64,000 nucleotides of DNA. Origin: DASYLJ01 sp964404165. Its GTDB lineage: Bacteria > Desulfobacterota > Binatia > DP-6. Within the stretch, counting starts at the first letter, position 1, and each line of letters begins with the position of its first letter. Shown piece by piece: positions 45,864-56,400 of this stretch. Made by a program: the position numbers and the translations under genes. The notes below the pieces were generated by a model. It was given only the letters and a program-made list of their open reading frames with translations, searched no databases and had not been told where the DNA came from. Where the stretch lies: the NCBI GenBank assembly GCA_964404165.1, contig CAYOIZ010000029.1:1-64000 (forward strand), in the 5' to 3' direction.

Positions 45864-46313
45864 TCACGTCCTGTCGCGCAGCGGGCCATCCGGTAGCGAG
45901 GGGCCATAGGTCCGCGACCACGACCAAGGAAGTCCGATGCTCTCGAGAGTCGTGACGGTCACATCAGCGCAGGAGCCAAGCGACTTTCGGAACCAGGGCT
46001 CTACGTTCGCTCTGATGAACACGTACGTCCGATAGTCCCATCCATCGCCAACCACCTGATTGAGCTCCAGCTGGTCTTTCAGGCGACTCACCCACTGGTT
46101 CTCTCTCGCGAGCACCTTCTCGAGGAGCCGCTTAGGAGCGTCGGCCGCGGAGACCTCGACAACCAAAACTGCCCGGCGATGAAAATCGAGAGCGACGAAA
46201 TCGGGGCAGCTCCACTCGGCGCCTCCGCCAATGCGAATCGAGTACTGGGGACACACGAATACGTGTCCATCCTTCGTCAAGTACATCAGGACCAAGTGCT
46301 CGGAGATGTCCAT
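45864..46313 (-). CDS. small nuclease-fold-like protein downstream of csb3
   Basis: 149 residues. The stretch WSCPDFVALDFHRRAVLVVE followed by VS has the spacing of a PD-(D/E)xK core (PD ... VEV-x), but a Ser stands where the catalytic Lys is expected. Before it is a beta-hairpin (GHVFVCPQYSIRIGGG), and a helical C-terminal region follows. The nuclease reading is a guess from pattern only. It lies 40 bases after csb3 on the same strand, so it is probably read with the effector operon. It is not a known core cas gene. Confidence 0.5.
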   Translation of the reverse strand: MDISEHLVLMYLTKDGHVFVCPQYSIRIGGGAEWSCPDFVALDFHRRAVLVVEVSAADAPKRLLEKVLARENQWVSRLKDQLELNQVVGDGWDYRTYVFIRANVEPWFRKSLGSCADVTVTTLESIGLPWSWSRTYGPSLPDGPLRDRT

Positions 46314-46353
46314 CGTACTCCCCTAGGGAGATATGAAAGCGGTCTTCGATTCC

Positions 46354-47250
46354 TCAGATCACCGTCGCCGGCTCGAAACTTCCATACCCGCCCTGGTCGC
46401 TGCGCTTGATGCCGCAGCTCAGGACGACGGCGATCCCGCGCGCGCTCCGTTCCTGCGACGTCATGTCCTCGACGTCAAGCCGCATGAGGCTTCGCACCGT
46501 CGCGCGCTCGAGTGGACTCGCCCACAGTCCCCAACGGAAACGGCCGGTTTTCCAGCCGCCCACGCAACCCGCGGTCAATAGCCGATCGCCACGCGGCGCG
46601 ACGGGAATTGCGGGCAAACCGCGAATCGCAAGCCAATCGGCACCGGGGACGCCTTGCTTCTTCTCGGTCGCGGGATCCGATGCACGGAGAGCGTAGTCGC
46701 GCGTGGTCGTCGCGTCCCAGCCCATGACGGGCAGCGAGCGCTCATAGCGCCACGGTCCGAGCAGGGCCTCACGAAGGTCGTCCTGAGTAGTTCCCGCGCA
46801 CAGCTCCGTAACCATCTTGAGGAACTGCTGCTGGCCAGCGGTGAAGTGCAACGCTGTCGGCTTGGTGTTGCCGTTGTTGTCGGTGACCACGTCGCTCGCG
46901 AAGGCCGCCACAAGGTCCACCCCACGCCGTCGCGCGCGGGTCGCCTGCTGGGCTATGTCGAGGAGGTATGCCCGGAATCGAGCTGGCGGTGGTTTGAGGT
47001 CATGTTTGCCGTCGTACGTCAGCGCGAACGCCGCTTCATTGGCGCAGTCATGGCGATCCGTCTCGATCGCTGCGAGGATACCCTCAAAGCCGCCCTGCAT
47101 CCCATGCACCACCGGATGCCACCCGTCGATATCTTGCCATCCGAGGGACACCGGCATTCTCTGTTCGGTCAGGACTTCCAGCACGCCAAGCGCCGCCAGG
47201 AAACCCAATGGATTCGTGCCATCGAGGCCGGTGAGCAAGACTCCGCTCAT
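46354..47250 (-). CDS. csb3: type I-G Cascade subunit Csb3/Cas8g
   Basis: 298 residues. The opening LLTGLDGTNPLGFLAALGVLEVL is characteristic of the GSU0052/Csb3 family of type I-G (former I-U) loci. In the structurally studied type I-G effector the Cas8g subunit spans the belly of the complex and recruits Cas3. The later block LPVMGWDATTTRDYALRASD and the C-terminal LSCGIKRSDQGGYGSFEPA also fit. The ATG overlaps the cas3 stop (ATGA). Confidence 0.8.
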   Translation of the reverse strand: MSGVLLTGLDGTNPLGFLAALGVLEVLTEQRMPVSLGWQDIDGWHPVVHGMQGGFEGILAAIETDRHDCANEAAFALTYDGKHDLKPPPARFRAYLLDIAQQATRARRRGVDLVAAFASDVVTDNNGNTKPTALHFTAGQQQFLKMVTELCAGTTQDDLREALLGPWRYERSLPVMGWDATTTRDYALRASDPATEKKQGVPGADWLAIRGLPAIPVAPRGDRLLTAGCVGGWKTGRFRWGLWASPLERATVRSLMRLDVEDMTSQERSARGIAVVLSCGIKRSDQGGYGSFEPATVI

Positions 47251-50177
47251 GCAGCACCCTCGAAGCGCCGCGTGCTCGCTTGTTGCTCCAGCTCGCTACG
47301 ACGGTGGTCGCCGAGGCGCAGCACCGTCTCGAGCCATGCGAGGCCCCACCAGCCATAGCGGCGGACGAGCCGCCAGAAGCGTGCGCCGATCCCGGAATCC
47401 AGACCAGCCAGGCCGTGATCGCTCTGTGCAGCCACGGTGAGCCCGTCGACCGAAACCGCGACGGTGACCGGCGCTGGATCCGCCGCCCAAGGCGCGAAGG
47501 GCCGACAGTGACCATGGTGTGAGCCGACGAGATGCAGGACCAGATCCCAATCGGTCGCGCGTTGCACGATTGGGTCGCCCACCGTGGTCATCAACGCGAT
47601 GGACATGACCTCGTGCCGGGTGCCGGACGGGTAGCCAGAGCGCTCAATAGCGCGCTTTCTGATCCGCCGATCGTGCATTGGTGTTCGCGATTTGGCGAGC
47701 GGCTCCTGTGCAGCCAGGGCGCGCGCTTCACTCCCGCCGTGCAACAACCTTTGGAAGCGCGGATCCGCCTTCCCCGCATCGTGCCAGCGCGCCGCGAGCT
47801 CGATGTCGGCCGCAACACTTGCAGGCAAGCCAACCCGGCGCGCGAACTCTCCGGCGATCGTCCCGACGCCGCGCATATGGTCGGCCAGCGTGACCTCAAC
47901 GCCGGTGAACGAACCGGCGTCGCCCTCTGTCGTCACCTCCCCGGTGACTTCGTCGCTGCGCCGAAGTACCCTTGCCCGGGCACTGACGACAAGGTGATCT
48001 CGGTCGTCGAATGCCGTGACTCGCATCACCTCGATGCCCCGTCGTTGTGCTGCCGCATTCGCGAGAATCTGCAGTAGCTCGCCGACATCGCCGTCTACTT
48101 CGACTGTGGTTGCGTTTGCGAGCCATGCACGGGCTGTCCCCTCGTCGTCGACGTCCTCAGCCGTGAGCGGTTGCAGCGTAGGGGGGGGCGGAAGCGCCTC
48201 CGACATGCCAGTCAAGACGTCGCGATGCAGTCGGAGCATCGCGCGTCCGCGCTGCGCCAAAATTGCTCGCTCTGCTATGTCGTTCACGAGATCGACGGAG
48301 TCGGGGGCCCAGGTTCCCGAAGCGATTCCGCCGTAGGTCGCTGGGACCACGATGGTGTCGCCAGGGCGGATCCCGTCTGGGGGCAAGACCTCGGATCGCT
48401 CGCCACGCCAGACGATGACCGGGCGCGGAACAGATGCTCCAACGGCGGGCGTTTTCTGCTCGTCGTCTTCGCTCCGGACACCCTCGATATCCGCCACATC
48501 GATGCCGGCCGCACCTTCCAGCCACCGTCGCGCGGCGACAAAGGGCACCGCCATTGCTTCGCCGCTGGCAGGTGGCGTTGCGTCGACAATGGACAAGGCG
48601 CGATCGGCATCCATCCGATCCGAAACCGCGGCTGCGAGGAGCTCAGCCGGAAGATCGGCGCGCCAGACCACTTGCACATCCGCGACCCCGCGCGCTGGCC
48701 CGTGCAACCACAGCGCTATCTCTGGGTCCGGGATGCCGCTCGGCGCCGTCTGGACCCAGCTGTCCAGATGGGTCGGAAGCAGTACGGGCGATTGCGACTT
48801 CGGAGACAGCAGGCCGCGCTCAGCTGCGTCGTCGGGGACCACCAAACCACGCAGACCGAAGTCCACCTCGCGTCGTTCGCCGCCCTGCTCACGGAGCCAT
48901 TCCCACGTGGAGCCGAGCGCGGTCCCGTAGACCGGGTCGTCGGCGAGTTGCTCGTGCCGCGCGATGACGACGCCCTGCGAGACTCCGCGAAGCCCGAGCC
49001 GGTCCACCCGGCCAAAACGTTGCCGTAGCGCGTCGAGGCTGGCGCACTCGGTGACGAGCGTATCGAAGTCGAAGTCGGCACCGGCCTCGATGCACTGCGT
49101 GGCGACCACAACGAGCGAACGCTCGAGCGGCGCGCGGCTCTCGTTCGCCGTGATGCGATCGATCACATCGCGTTCGAGACGGTCGCGGTCGACGGGACGC
49201 ATCCGTCCTGTGATCAGGCGCACTTCGGCCGTGGGGAGCGCCGCGGCGAGACGCCGGTGCATCTCGCGCGCCGCCGCAACCCGGTTCACCACCGCGGCGA
49301 CGCGGGTCCCCGGCGTCCGCGTGAACTCTTTGACGGCGCGCTCGGCCTCCTTGAAGAACTCGACACCCTTCGTCGCGATCAAGCGCGCCGGCTTCGCTGC
49401 TGCCAAGCGCTTCTCCAGTACGGGATGCGTCTGGTCGTCCGTCCCGAGGCGGAACGCCGAGGCGTCCTCGCCCCCCGGCGTAGCCGACATGGCGACAACC
49501 TCGAAGCGGCGGGGCAGATCGATCTCGGCCCACTGCGCGTATCGTCCTGCGACGGCGTGCAAAGTCTCTCGAAACGGCTCGGAGAGATGCACCTCGTCTA
49601 GCAGGTACAACACGTCGTTCCCGAGCAGCCCCGCGTGAATCGGCTTCATCCCGTCGGACACGCCATAACCCCGGAACAGGAGCCGCGAACCGACCTGGTC
49701 TACGGTGGAGACGGCGATCAGGGGTTGGTCTGGCGAGCGAGCCCAAAGGTCGCTGCGCGCAATCGCCCCTCGCAGCATGGTTGCCCGCAAGGCGATGCTG
49801 TCTCGCCCGATGCTTTCGAGACGGCGACGGACGCGGGTCAGAATGCCGTCGTTGGCATCGCGTAGCGTACGAACGATTCTGGTCGCCCGCTCGTATGCTT
49901 GGTCGACGATCGTCCGCCGATCGACGACGTAGACGATCCGCAGCGGCGCGCGCCGGCTCGCGCGGCCGGCTTCGAGGGCCAAGTGAAACACGGCTGCGTC
50001 GATCGCTGCCGTCTTGCCGCATCCAGTCGGAAGATCGAGCACTCTGGGCCAACCCTCCGTGGCCAGCTGCTCAGCCAAGCGGCGCTGCCACGGGAACGGA
50101 TCAGGGCCGTGGACTGCGGCGAAGAATGCTGCGAACTCGTCCAGTTCGAGGCTGGGCAGTTCAGCCACGGTCATCAT
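47247..50177 (-). CDS. cas3: Cas3 helicase-nuclease, type I-G, HD domain at C-terminus
   Basis: 976 residues. The helicase part comes first: Walker A VLDLPTGCGKTAAIDAAVF near residue 50, DExH box LYLLDEVHLSEPF near 200, motif III SATPGGEDASAF and motif VI-like ALRQRFGRVDRLG. The HD nuclease is at the C-terminus, with AARWHDAGKADPRF near 800 and a later LHLVGSHHGHCRPF. Most Cas3 proteins carry HD first; the reversed order is known for type I-G. It unwinds and shreds DNA marked by the effector. The start (MMTV, second Met possible) overlaps the csb2 end by 17 bases. Confidence 0.93.
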   Translation of the reverse strand: MMTVAELPSLELDEFAAFFAAVHGPDPFPWQRRLAEQLATEGWPRVLDLPTGCGKTAAIDAAVFHLALEAGRASRRAPLRIVYVVDRRTIVDQAYERATRIVRTLRDANDGILTRVRRRLESIGRDSIALRATMLRGAIARSDLWARSPDQPLIAVSTVDQVGSRLLFRGYGVSDGMKPIHAGLLGNDVLYLLDEVHLSEPFRETLHAVAGRYAQWAEIDLPRRFEVVAMSATPGGEDASAFRLGTDDQTHPVLEKRLAAAKPARLIATKGVEFFKEAERAVKEFTRTPGTRVAAVVNRVAAAREMHRRLAAALPTAEVRLITGRMRPVDRDRLERDVIDRITANESRAPLERSLVVVATQCIEAGADFDFDTLVTECASLDALRQRFGRVDRLGLRGVSQGVVIARHEQLADDPVYGTALGSTWEWLREQGGERREVDFGLRGLVVPDDAAERGLLSPKSQSPVLLPTHLDSWVQTAPSGIPDPEIALWLHGPARGVADVQVVWRADLPAELLAAAVSDRMDADRALSIVDATPPASGEAMAVPFVAARRWLEGAAGIDVADIEGVRSEDDEQKTPAVGASVPRPVIVWRGERSEVLPPDGIRPGDTIVVPATYGGIASGTWAPDSVDLVNDIAERAILAQRGRAMLRLHRDVLTGMSEALPPPPTLQPLTAEDVDDEGTARAWLANATTVEVDGDVGELLQILANAAAQRRGIEVMRVTAFDDRDHLVVSARARVLRRSDEVTGEVTTEGDAGSFTGVEVTLADHMRGVGTIAGEFARRVGLPASVAADIELAARWHDAGKADPRFQRLLHGGSEARALAAQEPLAKSRTPMHDRRIRKRAIERSGYPSGTRHEVMSIALMTTVGDPIVQRATDWDLVLHLVGSHHGHCRPFAPWAADPAPVTVAVSVDGLTVAAQSDHGLAGLDSGIGARFWRLVRRYGWWGLAWLETVLRLGDHRRSELEQQASTRRFEGAA

Positions 50178-51816
50178 CCGGCCGCATCAACCCGAGCCCG
50201 ACGTATCGCCCCGCGCCGAGGATCACCGGCCCCCGGACCGGTTCGGCGAACTCGATGCGCACGTGGGTCAGCACGCGCCGCGTCTTCGAACGGTCCTCCG
50301 GGAACGGCGGAAAATGCTGCGCCTTGGAACCGCCGGCGAGCGGTGCGGCCGGGAGAATATCCACTCGGGCCGGCGCCGGCAGGCCAATCCGCGTGCAGGC
50401 CTGAGACACGGTCTGCTCAGCCTCGCCCAGTGCGACCCGGAGCTTGTCCTCGTCCCGAGCGCGAAGATCTCCCGGGTTGCGGTCGAGCGCGACGGGGGTG
50501 GCCGACAGCCAGACGCGCGATGGGTTGCACCACGTCGTCGCGCGCAAGGTCTTGCCGACGGTTCCCCACTCGACGCGCTCAAGCATCAGCACGCCAGCCG
50601 CACCAAGATGCACGGGTAGGGCCGGGGTGTCCTCGTCTTCCTGCCGGGCAGTGTTCTCCCATGCTCGCAAGCCGCGATAGATCGTTGCGCGACCCTCCTG
50701 GGTCGCGACACGCGGCAAGACGAGCGCCACGCCGAGGATGGCGCCCGATGCATGCTCGTGACTGACGAAACTCAACGGGACCACGGCGAGATGCGGCTGG
50801 TCCGAGGGCCGCCCACCGGGGCCGTGACCCGTCAGAAGCTCGGGCAGCGGTTCAGTTGCAAACCGCATGAGCGCCGCTCGCACGGCGCGCGCCACGCCGG
50901 CCGTGGCCACCATTGGGAGGGGAGGGCCACCGATGCGGCGCAAGACTACCCAGTCGTCACCGAACGCGCTGCGCGCCACGAGCGACTCGGTGGATATCGG
51001 CCGCCGCGTGTAGGCTCGGTGGGCCGCAGGCAAGACGCGTGGCTCCGTCTCCCGATGCTGAGCGAAGGCGCGGTCCAACGCCTTCAGCTGACCGCGCTGC
51101 ACGGTGCGCAGCGTGATCTCGCCGTCGGTTGCCGGACGCCAGGTGGGCGGATCCGGATCGTCCACGAGGCGAGCGCTCACGAGACTGGAGGAGTGGCCGA
51201 GGCGCACGAGGCGCGACAACAGGCGGTCGAGTGCTACTCGGTGCTCGGCCACGGGTTCCGCGTCGGCCCAGATGTAGGTTAATCTCGGCTCGCGCGGTGT
51301 CATGGACGGGAAGGTTCGCGGCTGCCGTCCGCGATAGTCGGGAAGTAGTTGCTTCGCCCGGGTCGGTCCATCCTTGGTGATCCTCGCGTCCGCGGCGGTG
51401 GCCTTCTTCGTTACGGCGCGGAGGGCCTTCACCGCAGTCGCGAGTGCCTTTTCGGCGGAGCGAATGGCGCGCTCGGTACCGGATCGACGTGCCGCCGCGA
51501 GTGCGGCTTGCGCGCGCTCGATGGCCGCCTCGTGCTTTTCGAAGCTGCCCACAACCGTGGTGTCGTTCACGGGTACGAACACCGTGACGACCTCGCGTTC
51601 GCTCGCATCGGACGCGTGGATCGCCGGGTCCGGTTGTCGCTCCAGCCATTCAAGGGCAGCGTGCTCGTCGGTAGCTGGCACCTCGCTGTCGTGGTGCGTT
51701 GCGACGAGTGCCGAGAAGAGCCGAGCCGGATGTGGCGGCCACTCGGACGCCCTTCGTGTGTTGTAGGCGGTAGCGACGAAGCGCCCGGTCAAGAAGTGGA
51801 CCTCGACGGCCAGCAC
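50161..51816 (-). CDS. csb2: type I-G Csb2 (Cas5-Cas6 fusion)
   Basis: 551 residues from a GTG that shares one base with the csb1 stop. The N-terminus AVEVHFLTGRFVATAYNTRR followed by WPPHPARLFSALVATHHD is the family's Cas5-like RAMP start. The C-terminal third (HVRIEFAEPVRGPVILGAGR then YVGLGLMRPDDD) has the glycine-rich loop of a Cas6-like RAMP. A basic, Ala-rich helical segment lies near 105-150. In type I-G, Csb2 processes pre-crRNA and stays on the 3' handle. No separate cas6 is present, in line with this. Confidence 0.88.
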   Translation of the reverse strand: MLAVEVHFLTGRFVATAYNTRRASEWPPHPARLFSALVATHHDSEVPATDEHAALEWLERQPDPAIHASDASEREVVTVFVPVNDTTVVGSFEKHEAAIERAQAALAAARRSGTERAIRSAEKALATAVKALRAVTKKATAADARITKDGPTRAKQLLPDYRGRQPRTFPSMTPREPRLTYIWADAEPVAEHRVALDRLLSRLVRLGHSSSLVSARLVDDPDPPTWRPATDGEITLRTVQRGQLKALDRAFAQHRETEPRVLPAAHRAYTRRPISTESLVARSAFGDDWVVLRRIGGPPLPMVATAGVARAVRAALMRFATEPLPELLTGHGPGGRPSDQPHLAVVPLSFVSHEHASGAILGVALVLPRVATQEGRATIYRGLRAWENTARQEDEDTPALPVHLGAAGVLMLERVEWGTVGKTLRATTWCNPSRVWLSATPVALDRNPGDLRARDEDKLRVALGEAEQTVSQACTRIGLPAPARVDILPAAPLAGGSKAQHFPPFPEDRSKTRRVLTHVRIEFAEPVRGPVILGAGRYVGLGLMRPDDDRG

Positions 51817-53102
51817 TACTGAGCGTCCTCCTCCTCACCGGCAGCGACGAGTGTCCGCGACACGCGGATGAGCTGCGCAAGCTTCGGGGCCGGCCGAAGC
51901 GTTACGGGGGAAGTTTCCCAGCCGAGCCCCTGTGCTGCAGCTTCCGAAGCGGCCTGTGTCAGCAACTGCGCCGCGTCGGCTCGGGAGAGACGATACTTCT
52001 TGGGAGGTGTCCCGTCTCGTCCCAGAACCTCGAACACCAGTGGCGCCTTCGGGACCAACAACGATCGGGAGCGCAGGTCGTACCCGTTCTCCGCCTGGTA
52101 GACGACGCCCGCGAGCGCGAGCGCCGCCAGCGCGGTGCGAGCGGCGGCCTCCGCGGTGTCCCGCTGATCGCCCGGAATCGCGTTCCCGTCGACACGCTGC
52201 TGGAACCTGAGGCGACGGAGCCCGGCAAGCGACAGCACCACCGTATGCTCGGCATGCGAGATCGTGACTCCACCAGCCTCCGCGTCGATGGTGGGCGGAA
52301 TGTTGCCGTGGTTGATGCTGGACGGGATGCCCTTCTCTTTGTCGCCGCCCTTTCGGCTGAACTCCTTCGGCTTGTTCTTCTCGCTTGCGGCTTCGTCGGG
52401 GAAGCTCGTCCAGTCGCCGGTCCCACCCTTCGCTTCGTAGACCGGCCCGGCCTTCCGCTCGATCCCAAGAGGATCGATCCGGCTGGAGGTCTTCACGCCT
52501 GGCACGGCGTCGTAGCCTACGATCTCGCTCACCAGGCAGCGCTGGAACTTGGCGCCTTGTCCCCCCTTGGGTCCAGTGGAATCCCAGATGCCGAACACCA
52601 GCGCCGTGGGGCAAAACCGGTACATGCCCGTCGCATGCGACGTCCGGCTTTCCGTGAACTCCTTCCCGATCGGCGTTTGCCTGAACGGGGTGCCGGCCTC
52701 ATCGACGCTGTCACGGAGAATCGCATCGGCGATGCGATGCGGCGCTTGAAGCGCGGTGATCTGCTCGAGGTCCTCGAGACCTTCCGTCTGGCTGAAGTCC
52801 ACTTGCACCACCGGGAACCGCAGCTCGCCGCGGCTCCAACCGTCGAGCAACGCCTCTTCCATCCGGTTTGCCTGTGACGCCACCGAATCGAGGAGCACCG
52901 TGGCGACCTCGCGGCCCTCTACCATGCGCTTCTCCATCGCGTACTTCGTCTGGCTTCGACCTTCCTTGATGTACGTTGGGGGGAAGACCTTGTCTGTGGC
53001 TCCACCTGCCGGTTCGAGCGGCACTACCGCCCGCACAGCGACGGATGCACCGGCGACGGCGTCGCGCAGCTTAGTGAGGGTGAGCGTCTCAATGGCGTCC
53101 AT
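51816..53102 (-). CDS. csb1: type I-G Csb1 (Cas7 backbone)
   Basis: 428 residues. The ATG opening MDAIETLTLTKLRDAVAGAS has AAAGGAC just upstream and is preferred over an ATG 18 codons earlier. Family features are the FPPTY block after an acidic/hydrophobic start, LLDSVASQANRMEEALLDGW (about 90-110), HRIADAILRDS and GMYRFCPTALVFGIWDSTGP with GGQGAKFQRCLVSEIVGYD. Several copies form the crRNA-binding backbone of Cascade. It is the first effector gene; promoter-like elements lie 60-205 bases upstream. Confidence 0.9.
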   Translation of the reverse strand: MDAIETLTLTKLRDAVAGASVAVRAVVPLEPAGGATDKVFPPTYIKEGRSQTKYAMEKRMVEGREVATVLLDSVASQANRMEEALLDGWSRGELRFPVVQVDFSQTEGLEDLEQITALQAPHRIADAILRDSVDEAGTPFRQTPIGKEFTESRTSHATGMYRFCPTALVFGIWDSTGPKGGQGAKFQRCLVSEIVGYDAVPGVKTSSRIDPLGIERKAGPVYEAKGGTGDWTSFPDEAASEKNKPKEFSRKGGDKEKGIPSSINHGNIPPTIDAEAGGVTISHAEHTVVLSLAGLRRLRFQQRVDGNAIPGDQRDTAEAAARTALAALALAGVVYQAENGYDLRSRSLLVPKAPLVFEVLGRDGTPPKKYRLSRADAAQLLTQAASEAAAQGLGWETSPVTLRPAPKLAQLIRVSRTLVAAGEEEDAQ

Positions 53103-53160
53103 TGGAATTGTCCTTTGAGTGTCGGTGGTGCCGTGGAGCACCGAATGCTCGAGCACAGCT

Positions 53161-53190
53161 TCTTAACCGTATCGCTTCAACAATAGTCAA
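53161..53190 (-). promoter_or_regulatory. candidate csb1 promoter
   Basis: On the minus strand TTGACT (53185-53190) and TTAAGA (53161-53166) are 18 bases apart, giving a start site about 50 bases before the csb1 ATG. The -10 match is weak. Confidence 0.4.
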
Positions 53191-53218
53191 GGTACGTCTG
53201 GGAAGACAGGGACCTCGT

Positions 53219-53231
53219 GACAGCGGCTGAC
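53219..53231. promoter_or_regulatory. inverted-repeat motif upstream of csb1
   Basis: GACAGC-G-GCTGAC matches at 12 of 13 positions the perfect inverted repeat at 59691-59703. It lies about 30 bases upstream of the candidate -35 box. The remaining 53232-53442 region also holds the 18-bp motif at 53290 and no gene I can support. Confidence 0.45.
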
Positions 53232-53289
53232 AGCACTGAGACCTGGAGGCCTGGCAGAGTTGGCGAAATGATGAGAGAGAGCCGGCCGA

Positions 53290-53307
53290 GCCGATGGCCA
53301 CGGTCGC
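53290..53307. promoter_or_regulatory. 18-bp motif shared with the addB-cas2 intergenic region
   Basis: GCCGATGGCCACGGTCGC agrees at 17 of 18 positions with 59515-59532, in the same orientation. Both copies are upstream of leftward genes (csb1 and the AddB-like gene). Confidence 0.45.
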
Positions 53308-53442
53308 GGACGACGTAAACCTTGCCTGTGGGGGAAAAGCAGGGTCGAGCCTTTGCGAGCACGGCCGTGCCCGCCGTCCAACGACGTCTCGCGACAACGC
53401 ATGCAGGAGCCGGCTTCGTCGTGGAGCACCGAGCTCTCCGGT

Positions 53443-56400
53443 TCACCACTCTCCATGACCAAGCCGCACCATCCCGCCGCCCACCACGAAGTGCAGCCAC
53501 ACCGCAACCACCGGCCGCCCCGACCCAACCCGTATCGCCTCGGCATACGCCGCAAGCTGCCCCGTGTACTCCGCGGCCTTCGCCGCCCACTGATAGCGTC
53601 GCCCCTTGAACGACTTGTGATCGACGACCACCCATCCCTCCTCCGTGTCGAGAACGAGGTCGGCGAAGCCGGCCACGACGGTTTCGCCCTGACGGAGGCG
53701 GATGGGCCACTCGCAGTGCCAGCGACGAACGTCGTAGCGCTGGCCCAGCGTCGCACGTAGCTCGGTCGTGCGCTTCAGTATCTCGTGCTCGGGGACGGCG
53801 CCGGACAGTCCGTGCCGGCGAAGCAGGTCCGCAGCGAGGCGAAGGCGTTCTGCCTCGGGAAGTGACGGATCGTCGGCCGCGAGGAACCCGTGCAGGCAGT
53901 TGCCGAGCGATTGCTCGTCGGGATCGCCGATGAGCGTGAGACGCCGTCCGATGAGCAGCGTCTCCAGAACTGTCGGTGAGACGGTCGAGAGCGGCTCGAG
54001 GGCTGACGCTGCGACATGCGCGGAGGGATGGGGGCCCGCCGCCCGCTCCGGCGCGGGCTCGAACCAGACCTCGTCGGCTGTGGCCGTTTCGAGCGACGTG
54101 ACGTCCGGAAGGTACGTCCGCGTCTCGACGGTAACGGGTTCGGCACCGTCGGCCACCGCGACGCGGTGGACGCCGGGCTCATGAGGCAGGGTAAAGCGGA
54201 CGACGCCGTCGGGCGCGAACAGCGGGTCGAGACCAGCGTGAAGCAACCCGCCACCGCCGCGGGGACGCGCCGGCAGGACGAGAACGTCGCGTGCCCGGGT
54301 CAGCGCGACGTACAGGGCCCGCAGATACTCGTCGCGCGCCGCCGCCTCGGCTCGGATCTTCTCGACCGAGTTGGCCACTGCATTCGCCAGCGGGACGTCC
54401 GCCTGTTGCTGCCCATAGGGCCACGGCCAGAAGCGGATCCATCGCCCGGCGAGAGGCCGTTCCAGGTCGACCGCGTCCGTGTCACTAGCGACTGCCACCT
54501 CCCACAGACGCTCCGTGGCGTTCTTGTGGAGGTCGGCCACCACGACGACGGGCCACTCGAGTCCCTTCGCTCCGTGCCAGGTGAGGACGGCGACGGACTC
54601 GTCGCCGAGGCCCTCGCTCTGGGTGTCGAGCCGGGCCTTGGCGTTGGTGTCGGTCCAGGCGAGCAGTCCGGCCACTGTGGCGGCGGCTCCACGCCGCACG
54701 CAGTGCTCTTCGTAGGCGGTGGCGGAACGGCGGAGGGCGTCGAGGTTACCCAAGCGAAGGTCGCCGCGTCCCCAGCCGAGCACGAGCCTGGGCACGTCGG
54801 CCGCACGCAGGACGCGGTCGAGCGCTTCGGCGGGAGCGAGCCACGGCAGTTCGGACCGGAGCGTGTCGATCGCCCGGATCAGCGGATGATCCGCGGCCCA
54901 TTCCTCCGACGGCCTGCCGGCAGCGAGATGCTCGAGCCGGTCGGCGAGCCAGCCTTCGGGCTCGGGATCGTCCCGGGTCAGGGCGACGATCTCGGCCCGC
55001 GCCAACGCGTCGTGCGCGTCGACGAGCAACTTGAGCGCGGCCAGCGCCAGGACCGCCTCTGGCGTTCGCAGTAGCCCCGCCCGTGCCAGCGCGGCGCGGA
55101 TACCGGCGCGCTCGAGTGCGGCGGCGACGTCCGCACACCGATCGTTGGTGCGGCACAGGATCGCCACGTCGCCCGGTCGGACCGCTCGCACGGCCCGCGT
55201 CGCGGGATCCACCACCTGCGCGGGCGACTCTTCCCGCCGACCGAGCAGTGTGGCCACGCCGGTGGCGAGTGCGGCCGCCTCCTGCGCGACGTTCCTGACC
55301 GGCAGCACCCAGCAATGCAGCGGCGCGGGCAGCCCCGGTTCGTCCGGTCGCGTGGCGGAGAGCACTATGCGCTCCCGTGGCCATCGCGTACTGAACGCTT
55401 CAGCGAAGAGCTCCGACGTCCAGTCGACGAGAGCGGGCCGCGAGCGGTAGGACCGGTCGAGGATGTCGTCCGGATCGACGCAACCGGCGGCGGCGACGAC
55501 CGCGTCCATCAGTTCTGGATCGGCGCCGCGAAAGGCATAGATCGACTGCTTCGGATCGCCCACCCAGACCGATCGCTTCGCCAGCGGCACGAGATTCAGG
55601 AAGACGGCGAGCTGGATCGGGCTGGTATCCTGGAACTCGTCGACGAACGTCATATCGAGCTCGTCCCTGAGCACCGCGCGGACGTCGTCGCGCGCGAGAA
55701 GGTCAAGAGCCAACGCCTCTTGATCGATGAAGTCGATGAGCCCCCGTTCGCGCTTCCACTGCTGGTAGGTTTCGAGGCTCGTGGCCGCTAGCTCGAAGAG
55801 CAGCGTGACGTATTGGGTGAGATCGTCGTGCAGGCGGGGATGGCCGCCCTGGCGCGCGGCTGCCGCGCTGACGGGCTGGGCTTGTCGCGCGCTCCGGCGG
55901 CCTGGCGCGGCTTTTGCGACCTTCACCCAGTCGCTCCACGGCAAGGGATCGTCGCGTCTCAGCGTGGCGAGGGTCGTTCGCAGGCCCCCCGCGTAGTCCG
56001 CTGTCGTCCTGGTCGTGTCGTCGTGCGCGGGGATCTCCGCCAGCACCCGCTCGATTGCGTCCCGCAGTGCGCGGTCGAGCGCCGCGCCCCCGGCCGGATC
56101 GGGCGGCGGTAGGAACGTGAACAGGGATTCGAGCGACCGCCTCCCCGACTCGCGCACGGCTGCCGCGTCGAGCGCGTTGCACCGGGCCGCGTCGATAATT
56201 GCACGCACGCGGTACTTCCCGTCCTTGCGCTCCTCGCCCGGCGGCGAGCGGTCGTAACCGAACGCGTGATCCAGCCGCAGGAGCTCGTCGATCGCGCCGT
56301 CGTCGAGGACCTTCGCGAGGGCCTGGCTGAAAAGCAGTGCCTGATCCTGCTCTTCGATGACCTGCAGCTCCGGCGAGAGGCCGGCTTCGAATGCGAACCG

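Noticed and set aside
46354..47250. Csx17 as the large subunit
   Set aside because: The protein is only 298 residues and its start matches the Csb3/GSU0052 type. Csx17 proteins are much longer.
53177..53710. Minus-strand frames (177-189 codons) overlapping the end of the AddA-like gene and the gap before csb1
   Set aside because: They overlap the conserved nuclease domain in another phase and have no start signal or motif.
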